Assembly (NCBI RefSeq): GCF_001742285.1
Contig: NZ_MIEK01000045.1
Location: 84,955-148,954 of the forward strand
Direction: 5' to 3'
Origin: Enterococcus rivorum
Lineage (GTDB): Bacteria > Bacillota > Bacilli > Lactobacillales > Enterococcaceae
Length of the DNA: 64,000 nucleotides
Both the position numbers and the translations under genes were made by a program. The stretch's first letter is position 1. Each line of letters begins with the position of its first letter. Below are positions 52,489 to 60,900 of this stretch, one piece after another. The notes beneath the pieces are model-generated. The model worked only from the letters and a program-made list of their open reading frames with translations, was not told the DNA's origin and ran no database searches.

Positions 52489-53937
52489 ATGGATAAAAAA
52501 TATATTGTCGGTATTGATGGTGGGAGTCAAAGTACCAAAATTGTTATCTTTGATCTTGAGGGAAATATTGTAGGTGAAGGAAAAGAAAACTTACGACCGA
52601 TGAACTTGGCTGAAGGGGTTGTTGTTGAACATCCGTCAGACGATTTATGGGAGTCACTGTGTGTGGCAGCAAAAAAAGCAATGGATCAATTTGGTGTGAG
52701 AAAAGAAAAAATCGTTGGCATTGGCTTAGGCTCAATTCGGTGTTGCCGAGTTCTCTTAAAAGAGGATGGCACGTTAGCGCAACCCATTATTAGCTGGATG
52801 GATAAGCGGGTTTCAACTCCTTATGTTCATGATAATCCAGAAGTTAAGTACGTAACGTCTACTAACGGTTATCTTACCCATCGTCTGACTGGGGAATTTA
52901 AAGATAATATCGGAAATAACTTTGGACAATGGCCAGTGGACTATAAAACGTGGGATTGGTCTACAGAAGAAGAGGTTCTAGAAAACTTTAATCTTCCAAG
53001 AGAGATGCTATTTGATGTAGTGAAACCTGGAGAGATATTAGGGCATATTACCAAAGAAGCCAGTCTTAAAACTGGGTTTCCAGAAGGCGTGCCTTTGATA
53101 GCTACAACCAGCGATAAGGCAGTTGAAGCATTAGGTGCAGGGCTGATTCATGATACAAGTGCTTTCGTTTCTTTAGGGACTTATATTAGTAGCATGGTCA
53201 CTGGGGAAGAAATGCCAAAAGACTCTGTCAATTATTGGGGCATTATGTCTTCAATTCCTAACAAGTATTCTTATGAAGGCTATGGCATTCGCCGAGGAAT
53301 GTGGACGGTCTCTTGGTTTAAGGATTTATTAGGGGAAAAAATTAGTCTTAGAGCCAGCTATCAAGGGATATCAGAAGAAGAATATCTGAATGAACAAGCG
53401 CAACATGTGCCAGCTGGAAGTGATGGACTGATGACTGTTTTGGATTGGCTAGCTAATCCTTGGGAGCCCTTTAAACGTGGCGTGATGGTTGGTTTCAATG
53501 CCCATCATGATTATCGTTACATGTATCGTTCTATTTTAGAAGGAATTGCTTACACAATGAAGAACAATGTCACAAATATGACCAATGAGCTAGGAAAAGA
53601 GATTGAAGAAGTAATTATCACAGGTGGCGGTTCAAATAGTGACTTGTTTATGCAGATTTTTGCTGATATTTTCAATTTACCTGTAAAACGAAATGTCGTA
53701 AATGGAAGCGCCAGTGTTGGTGCTGCTATCAATGTAGCGGTAGGCTTAGGCATTTATTCTTCTTATGAAGAAGCTGTTGAAAAAATGGTAAAAGTGAAAG
53801 ACATATTTTCACCGATTCCAGAAAATGTTGCCATTTACAAAAAATTAAATGAAGAAGTCTATCAAGGATTGACGAATTATACCGATAAAGTCTTAGAAAA
53901 AACATTTGAAATTTTACATCCAGAAGAAAGTGATTAG
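52489..53937 (+). CDS. FGGY-family sugar/polyol kinase (YgcE-like)
   Basis: The 482 residues have the two ASKHA ATPase halves: IVGIDGGSQSTKIVIFD at the start, SWMDKR, VSLGTYIS, and the FGGY-type region IEEVIITGGGSNSDLFMQIFADI near 385-410. It would phosphorylate a keto-sugar or polyol. It is the last gene of the operon, as ygcE is part of the E. coli set. Xylulokinase-like enzymes look similar; the substrate cannot be settled. Confidence 0.87.
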   Translation: MDKKYIVGIDGGSQSTKIVIFDLEGNIVGEGKENLRPMNLAEGVVVEHPSDDLWESLCVAAKKAMDQFGVRKEKIVGIGLGSIRCCRVLLKEDGTLAQPIISWMDKRVSTPYVHDNPEVKYVTSTNGYLTHRLTGEFKDNIGNNFGQWPVDYKTWDWSTEEEVLENFNLPREMLFDVVKPGEILGHITKEASLKTGFPEGVPLIATTSDKAVEALGAGLIHDTSAFVSLGTYISSMVTGEEMPKDSVNYWGIMSSIPNKYSYEGYGIRRGMWTVSWFKDLLGEKISLRASYQGISEEEYLNEQAQHVPAGSDGLMTVLDWLANPWEPFKRGVMVGFNAHHDYRYMYRSILEGIAYTMKNNVTNMTNELGKEIEEVIITGGGSNSDLFMQIFADIFNLPVKRNVVNGSASVGAAINVAVGLGIYSSYEEAVEKMVKVKDIFSPIPENVAIYKKLNEEVYQGLTNYTDKVLEKTFEILHPEESD

Positions 53938-53969
53938 TATCTAGACCGAATTAGAATTGAGCGATGTTT

Positions 53970-54094
53970 CCAGTCAAAGGGGGAGGAGGCTAGTTGAAAG
54001 TTCTGAAACCTGACCTTTGAGCTTAAAGTGGTTCCTCGGTTTTTCACTGGCAATAATTGCTAGTAGTGGAACCTAGTCTCTCCTTTTTAACTGG
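53970..54094 (+). ncRNA. Candidate structured RNA between the kinase and OpuC-like operons
   Basis: A long closing stem pairs 53970-53995 with 54070-54094: five outer pairs, a small internal loop, then about 17 pairs including several G-U and one bulge. Inside are small hairpins (about 54034-54055 with AGTG/CACT, and 54053-54064 GCAAT/ATTGC). The many G-U pairs favour an RNA fold. I could not assign a known riboswitch class. Confidence 0.4.
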
Positions 54095-54260
54095 AAGATC
54101 AAAATAGTTAAGTCTAATTTATTAAAAAAAGGGTGTTTGTTTTTATCTGTGATTGAGTATAGTGCTTAAAATAAATAGTGGAAAATGCCAGTTTATTTCA
54201 TCTGGCAAAGCTTTTTAGAAGTCAATAATAGGTTCTATCAGGAAATATTTTATTAACTAT

Positions 54261-54301
54261 AAAAGGACTAAATGCCGTTTTTAACGGCCTTTAGCCTTTT
54301 T
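54261..54301 (+). terminator. Imperfect terminator upstream of the OpuC-like operon
   Basis: The arms 54262-54279 and 54283-54299 pair with three mismatches and lead into a T-rich tail. It could end read-through from the kinase operon or act as an attenuator. Confidence 0.5.
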
Positions 54302-54333
54302 AAGCATACATAGGAGTTGAAAGGAGTCGGCAG

Positions 54334-55446
54334 ATGATTGAATTTATAGGAGTTGAAAAACGATATAGTAAGTCTGCAATTGCTGTTGAGAAACTAGATT
54401 TAACGATTGAGGATAATCAGTTTATTTGTGTGATTGGAACTAGCGGAAGTGGTAAAACGACATTGCTTCGGATGATTAATCGAATGATTGCCCCTTCCAC
54501 AGGTACGGTAAAAATTAATGGTGAAGATACAATTAATTTAAATGAAGATGAACTGAGACGGAAAATTGGGTACGTTATTCAAAATATAGGACTATTTCCT
54601 CATCTAACTATTCGTGATAATATCATGATTGTGCCAAAGCTCTTAAAATGGACCGAACATCAAAAACAAGGGATTTCTGAGAAGCTAATTGAAAAAGTTG
54701 AACTACCTTTAGAGTACTTAGATCGAAAGCCAAATAATCTTTCTGGGGGGCAACAACAACGAATTGGTGTCATCCGTGCACTAGCAGCAAATCAAGACAT
54801 AATACTGATGGATGAACCTTTTGGAGCGTTAGATCCAATTACTCGCGATGCATTACAAGAAATGATTAAGCGACTTCAAAAGGAAATGCAAAAAACAGTG
54901 GTTTTTGTGACTCATGATATCGAAGAAGCCATCAAATTGTCGGATAAAATCATTATCATGGATCATGGGAAAGTCGTTCAATATGATACGACTGAAAATA
55001 TTTTAAGGCATCCTGCCAATGCATTTGTTGAAGAGTTATTAGGAAAACGCAAAAAACAAACATCTATCGGAAATGACATTCGAGTAGCGGATTTAATGAA
55101 CAATCAGGTTGAAGCTATTTCTTTAAGCAAATCAATTATAGATGCCATTCGTCAAATGACCAATAAAAAAGTGGACTCCTTATTGGTAGTTGATGACCAA
55201 CAACATTTAAAAGGGTTTATCGATATCCAAGATATTGACCGAAATATCAATAAATTTACCAACGTTTATGAGATTATGCGTACAGAAACAGCCAGTGTGA
55301 ATCAAAATGAAAAGGTAGCAGATGTGGTCGATCCGTTATTAAATATGGAACTAAAATATTTACCCGTAGTTGACGATGCCAATCGTTTAGTTGGAATCAT
55401 GACCCGCTCCTCATTGGTGTCATTGATTTACGATCAATTAAAGTAG
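54334..55446 (+). CDS. opuCA: OpuC-type ABC transporter ATP-binding protein with CBS domains
   Basis: The 370 residues hold an ABC ATPase (Walker A GTSGSGKTT at about 35-43, signature LSGGQQQR, Walker B ILMDEPFGALD) and two C-terminal CBS repeats (about 250-365), the layout of OpuA/OpuC glycine betaine/carnitine/choline importers, in which CBS domains sense ionic strength. AAAGGAG precedes the start. The four genes that follow closely form one operon. Confidence 0.88.
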   Translation: MIEFIGVEKRYSKSAIAVEKLDLTIEDNQFICVIGTSGSGKTTLLRMINRMIAPSTGTVKINGEDTINLNEDELRRKIGYVIQNIGLFPHLTIRDNIMIVPKLLKWTEHQKQGISEKLIEKVELPLEYLDRKPNNLSGGQQQRIGVIRALAANQDIILMDEPFGALDPITRDALQEMIKRLQKEMQKTVVFVTHDIEEAIKLSDKIIIMDHGKVVQYDTTENILRHPANAFVEELLGKRKKQTSIGNDIRVADLMNNQVEAISLSKSIIDAIRQMTNKKVDSLLVVDDQQHLKGFIDIQDIDRNINKFTNVYEIMRTETASVNQNEKVADVVDPLLNMELKYLPVVDDANRLVGIMTRSSLVSLIYDQLK

Positions 55447-55455
55447 GTGACAAAA

Positions 55456-56079
55456 ATGGAGCAGTTTTGGAATCAATATGGAGCAGAGATTCTTTTGAAG
55501 TTTTGGGAACATTTTTACATTTCATTTAGTGCAATTATTTTGGGGATTCTGGTTGCTATTCCTCTAGGTGCGTTGTTAACACGAGTAAAAAGAGGGTCAG
55601 AAACGGTCATTAACATTGTCGGAATTTTTCAAACGATTCCTTCACTAGCCTTACTATCGATTATGGTGCCGATTTTTGGCATAGGAAAGATTCCGGCAAT
55701 TGTGGCTTTATTTTTATACTCACTTTTACCAATTTTGAGAAATACCTATGTTGGTATTCAATCCGTTGATCCAATGTATTTAGATGCGGCCAAAGGTATG
55801 GGCATGTCTAAATGGCAACAGTTAGTACAAATTGAACTTCCTTTAGCATCAAGTGTTATTATTTCGGGAATCAAGGTTTCGGCAGTTTATGTTATTTCTT
55901 GGACTACATTAGCAGCATATATAGGTGCTGGGGGCTTAGGAGACTTTATTTTTAATGGCTTGACTTTGTACCGATTGGATTTAATTCTAATGGGAACAAT
56001 ACCGATAACGCTATTAGCCCTAGGAACGGATGCAGTATTGAAATATCTTGAAACCCAATTTTCTGTGGATCGAGGGTGA
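55456..56079 (+). CDS. opuCB: OpuC-type ABC transporter permease 1
   Basis: The ATG at 55456 is preferred over an in-frame GTG because AGGTG lies just before it. The 207 residues have five to six helices and the permease coupling motif around DAAKGMGMSKWQQLVQIELPLA, typical of OpuCB/ProW. It forms the membrane pore with the permease at 56992. Confidence 0.85.
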   Translation: MEQFWNQYGAEILLKFWEHFYISFSAIILGILVAIPLGALLTRVKRGSETVINIVGIFQTIPSLALLSIMVPIFGIGKIPAIVALFLYSLLPILRNTYVGIQSVDPMYLDAAKGMGMSKWQQLVQIELPLASSVIISGIKVSAVYVISWTTLAAYIGAGGLGDFIFNGLTLYRLDLILMGTIPITLLALGTDAVLKYLETQFSVDRG

Positions 56080-56083
56080 TGAA

Positions 56084-56995
56084 ATGAAGAAAAAAATGAC
56101 TGTAGTGATTGCTTTTTTGGGGTTATTTGTAATTTTTATCCTCTCGAATGTGTCAAATAAAGAAGATACAATTACTGTTTCGGGAGGAGTGACGTCAGAG
56201 TCGCAAATTTTAGGCAATATCGTCGTGGAGCTGTTGCAACATTATACTGACAAAAATATTGTATTCCTAAATAATTTGGCTTCAGCCAATTTAATGCAAG
56301 CGGCGATGGAAAGAGGCGATTTAGACATTGCTTCGCCACGTTATACTGGAACGGATTTAGTTGGAACATTGAATCTACCAATCGAAAAAAATCCCGATAA
56401 AGCCTTAAAAATTGTCCAAAAAGAGTTTCGAGAACGTTACCAGTTTGAGTGGTTTCCAAGCTATGGTTTTTCTAACCAGTTTACATTTATGGTAACCAAA
56501 GAAACGGCTAAAAAATATAATCTAACCAAAGTTAGTGACTTAAAAGAGTATGCAACAGAATTGAATTTAGGAACGGACCAAACCTGGTATAAACGAGAAG
56601 GGGACGGTTATCACGCGTTTACAGAAGAATATGGCATGACCTTTAAACGAGTATTTCCAATGCAAGTAGGCTTGTTATACGATGCTTTAGTAGCAGACAA
56701 GTTAAACGTTATTTTAGGGTACTCTACAGATGGTCGAGTGGGTAGTTATGATTTAGTGATGCTGGAAGATGACCTTAAATTTTTTCCCCCCTATACATCG
56801 AGCTTAGTTGCTTCAGAAAAGGTTTTAAAAGAAAACCCAGAACTAAAAACTATTTTGACTAAATTAGAGGGAACCATTGATACAGAAACAATGCAAAAAA
56901 TGAACAATCAATCCGATAGCGAACTTTTGGAGCCAGCACTAATTGCTAGAAAGTTTTTAGAGTCACACAACTATTTTGAGGAGGAAACGCCATGA
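56084..56995 (+). CDS. opuCC: OpuC-type substrate-binding protein, membrane-anchored
   Basis: The start at 56084 is 2 bases after the previous stop region and gives a good signal anchor. The 303 residues match the OpuAC family: TVSGGVTSESQILGNIVVELLQHY at the start, RGDLDIASPRYTGTDLVG, and GLLYDALVADKLNVILGYSTDGR. The N-terminal segment lacks the lipobox Cys normal for Gram-positive binding proteins, so it probably stays as an uncleaved anchor. It delivers a quaternary amine or related osmolyte. Confidence 0.83.
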   Translation: MKKKMTVVIAFLGLFVIFILSNVSNKEDTITVSGGVTSESQILGNIVVELLQHYTDKNIVFLNNLASANLMQAAMERGDLDIASPRYTGTDLVGTLNLPIEKNPDKALKIVQKEFRERYQFEWFPSYGFSNQFTFMVTKETAKKYNLTKVSDLKEYATELNLGTDQTWYKREGDGYHAFTEEYGMTFKRVFPMQVGLLYDALVADKLNVILGYSTDGRVGSYDLVMLEDDLKFFPPYTSSLVASEKVLKENPELKTILTKLEGTIDTETMQKMNNQSDSELLEPALIARKFLESHNYFEEETP

Positions 56996-57609
56996 TTCAG
57001 GAACTAACCAACTATTTGAGTGAGAACTCTTCTTATATCATTAGCCAGTTTATGACCCATGCGTACATTTCCATTGTTGGGGTAGTCTTGACTTTTTTGA
57101 TTGGTTTTCCTTTAGGCATATTTTTAGCAGATAATAAAAAAGCAGCGACTATTGTCATAGGAATTATCAATGTGATCCAGACGATTCCGACAATTGGTAT
57201 GTTGACGATTTTGTTGATTTTAATTGGCTTAGGAGAAAATACGGTTATTGCTACGGTAGTCCTCTATTCTTTATTGCCTATCGTGAACAATACGTATGTT
57301 GGGTTGAATAATGTTGATCCAGTATATGTTGATAGCGGTCGAGGACTAGGAATGAGTAAGTTTCAAATTTTATATATGATAAAGATACCACTAGCCCTCC
57401 CAGTTATTTTGGCTGGAATAAGAAATGCTTTAGTGATTTCAGTTGGGATTACAACCATCGGCTCATTTGTTGGTGCAGGTGGTTTAGGCGATATCATTTT
57501 AAGAGGAATCAATATTACCGGTGGCGAACCAATTATTTTCGTAGGAGCTGCTTTATGCGCGGTAATAGCATTAGGAATGAACTGGTTGTTTGATTGGCTG
57601 ACGAAGTGA
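56992..57609 (+). CDS. opuCD: OpuC-type ABC transporter permease 2
   Basis: The ATG overlaps the stop of the binding-protein gene by four bases. The 205 residues resemble the first permease (DSGRGLGMSKFQILYMIKIPLALPV as the coupling motif) with about six helices. It completes the transporter. A terminator follows at 57752. Confidence 0.85.
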   Translation: MIQELTNYLSENSSYIISQFMTHAYISIVGVVLTFLIGFPLGIFLADNKKAATIVIGIINVIQTIPTIGMLTILLILIGLGENTVIATVVLYSLLPIVNNTYVGLNNVDPVYVDSGRGLGMSKFQILYMIKIPLALPVILAGIRNALVISVGITTIGSFVGAGGLGDIILRGINITGGEPIIFVGAALCAVIALGMNWLFDWLTK

Positions 57610-57751
57610 AAATAATTGAAGGTTTGACTTTGTTAGAATTAAATTGGACAGGCCTTCTATTATAGAAATTTAATTAAGAGAATAAGTATAGAATAGCAAA
57701 AGCTAACACAGAAGATATTCATTGGCTAAGGGAACCGATGGAAAATTAATA

Positions 57752-57800
57752 ATAGGGTTGGGAAGTCTGGAAAACAGATTTTTCATCCCTATTTATTTAT
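57752..57800 (+). terminator. Terminator after the OpuC-like operon
   Basis: Stem 57752-57769 with 57775-57792 contains several G-U pairs and is followed by a T-rich tail. It belongs to the dispersed palindrome family. The remaining gap up to 57984 is very AT-rich and holds the cas9 promoter region, which I cannot place exactly. Confidence 0.65.
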
Positions 57801-57984
57801 TCATAAACAATAATTACTTTAAAACTTTCTTTTAAATATAAAATCACTTTATGTCATATTAATGGTAAAATTAATATTAAATAGATAGATGGAACTTAGT
57901 GAATATACGAATAAGTTTATCTTATCTATGAGAGGATAAGTTCTATATCTTAAGAACATAGAAAAGTAAGGAGGATCAAAAATA

Positions 57985-60900
57985 ATGGTGAAAAAAGGGT
58001 ACACAATTGGTTTAGACATTGGGACGACATCTGTTGGATGGGCAGTGACGGATGATGATTTTGAACTAGTCAACAAAAAAATGTCCATAAAAGATAAGTC
58101 AGGAAGTACAATAAAACGTGTTCGTAAGAATTTGTGGGGTGTTCGCCTATTTGACGAAGCAAAGACAGCAGAAAATACGAGGCGCACGCGTGGTGTTCGC
58201 AGAAGAATTAGGCGGAGAAAAGAACGTTTGAACTATTTACAAGGAATTTTTTCTTCAGAAATGGCTAAAATGGATGAGAATTTTTTTATGCGTTTGGAAG
58301 AAAGTTTTTTTAAATTGTCCGATAAATCAGAGCAAAACAAATTTCCTTATGCTTTGTTCAAAAATGAAATAGAAGAAAAAGCTTATTATAGGCAGTTTCC
58401 AACGATTTATCATTTGCGAAAACATTTAATGGAACATGAAGAAAGTGACTTACGTAAAATTTATCTGGGTCTTCACCACATATTGAAATATAGAGGGCAT
58501 TTTGTGCAAGAAGGACAGAAGATGGACGTTGCTAATATTGACATTCAAGGGAATTTAAAAGAGCTTTTTAATGCCTTAAATGAGAATTTTTCTAACAAAG
58601 AAGATGATTTTGAGCAAGAGCGAATGAAAGACGGTGTGAAAAGAGCGAAAGTCCTTTTCGATACAGAAAAATTAGCAGCTGTTGAAGAAATATTAAAAGA
58701 AAAAATCTCAAAATCATGGAAGGTCAATAAAATATCAAAAGGTATTTTAGCAGAAAAAAAAGATTTGCCGATTTTTAAAGCGATTGTTGGAAATAAAATT
58801 GATCTCGCAGGTATTTTTGATTGTCCTGATTATGCAGAAAAGGTCAATGAGTCAATTAAAGAATTGAAAGATAAGGTATATTTTAACAAAGAAGATTTCG
58901 AAGAAACATTTGAAAAATTGAGTCAACTCTTAAAAGAAGAGGAATTAGAAATTTTGATACTAGCGAGAAAATGTTATGAAGCGGTATTATTAGCTGATAT
59001 CATGCAGGGAGAACAGTCTTTAAGCGATGCGATGGTAGCAAAATACAATGATCATAAAAAAGATTTGGTTATTTTCAAAAAATTTGTTATCGATTATTTT
59101 TCTGAAGATGTTTACTTTGATTTGTTTAAAAATACACAACTTGCTGGAAATTATCATTCCTATGTCAAAGGAGAGCGCAAAGGAAATAAATTTAATCATG
59201 CCAGTTTAGATGATTTCTATAAGTTCGTCAAAAAAGAACTGGATAAAAAGGCAGAGGAGCTTTCAGAGCATCCGGTATACAAACAAATACTTCAAAAAAT
59301 TGAGTTAGAGACATTTCTACCAAAACAGCGGATGTTCAAAAATGGTGCGATTCCATACCAAGTACATTTACATGAATTACGAGCGATTATAAAAAAACAA
59401 GAAAAGCGTTTCCCATTTTTAGCTGAAAAAATTATCATAAAGGATAACCAAAAAGATATATCTGAGTATAAAATTGAAACGTTAATGAAGTTTCGGATTC
59501 CATACTATGTCGGACCTTTGATTGAAGCGAGAGAAGGAGAACTAGGGAAAAAAAGAACCAATTATTCACGTTTCGCTTGGATGCAAAAATCTCCTGAATC
59601 ACAAAATATAGGAATTACACCATGGAATTTTCATTCAGTTGTAGATAAGGATGCTAGCGCTAGCGAATTTATCGAACGAATGACGGGATTTTGTTCATAC
59701 TTTCCAGAAGAGCCAGTGCTACCCAAAAATAGCTTGATTTATCAACAATTTACAGTTTTTCAAGAACTAAGTATCGTCGGTTATTATGATGAACAAAATA
59801 GGAAACATTACTTGGATGGTGAGACTAGAAGACGTATTTTTGAGGATTTATTTAAAAAGAACCGAACGGTTTCAGCTGGACTTTTGCGAAAATGGCTTGT
59901 TTGTAATCAAAGAACGTCGCAAGAAGAAAAAGAAATTCGACTGTTTGGTTTAGATTTGAAGAAGAATGGACTGGGTTCTGGCAATTTTAATACAAAGTAT
60001 ACGACATACCTAGATTTAAAAGATGCGGGAATTACAGAGAAACAACTCAAGCAACATAAAGATTTTTTTGAAAAAATTGTTAAATACCAAACTATTTTTG
60101 AAGATAAAAAAATATTGAAGCGTCGGATTATACTGTTAAATGAAGAGCAACCGCTTTTGTCAGAAGAACAGATCAAGAATCTTGCGAAAAAACATTACAC
60201 TGGTTGGGGAAATTTATCCCTGAAATTGATTGATGGGATTCAAGATAAGGGGAAAACTATTTTGGATTATTTAGAAACGCAAGATTACAATCAGAACTTG
60301 ATGCAATTGATGAATGATGAGAATAAATCGTTTGAAATGCAGATTGAACAAGCCAGAGCCGGAAAAGTTCAATTCGGTAAAATAGATTATTCATTTGTTG
60401 AGCAGTTAGCGGGAAGCCCAGCAATTAAGAGAGGAATCTGGCAGAGTTTACAGATTGTAGAAGAGTTAGTTGCGTTTCTAGGGAAAGAAAATATAAAAAA
60501 AATTGTCATTGAAATGGCGCGTGAGAACCAATCTTCTAAGCGGACAAAATCAAGGCAAAAACAAATTGAAGCGTTATATCAAAAAGTAACGGGTGATCTT
60601 AAAAATGAACAAGAAAAAATCGATGTAATGCAAAATTTTGATAACGAACGTGTCTTTTTATATTATTTGCAAAACGGAAAATGCATGCATTCTGGAGAAA
60701 AATTAGAGTTGTCACAGCTTTCAGAATATGAAATTGACCATATCATTCCCCAGACATATATCAAAGATGATAGTTTTGATAATAAAGTCTTGGTGACACG
60801 AAATGCCAACCAGCAAAAAGGCGGTGACGTGCCTAGCTATGATGTGATTGACAAGATGAAATCCTACTGGGAGAAACTGAAAGAGAACAACTTAATCTCT

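Noticed and set aside
53970..54094. T-box leader
   Set aside because: The GTGGTTCC-like segment lacks the conserved T-box core, and no specifier-loop architecture or tRNA-related gene context is visible.
57610..57984. CRISPR repeat or leader before cas9
   Set aside because: The gap is AT-rich and holds a terminator palindrome, but nothing resembling the predicted repeat.
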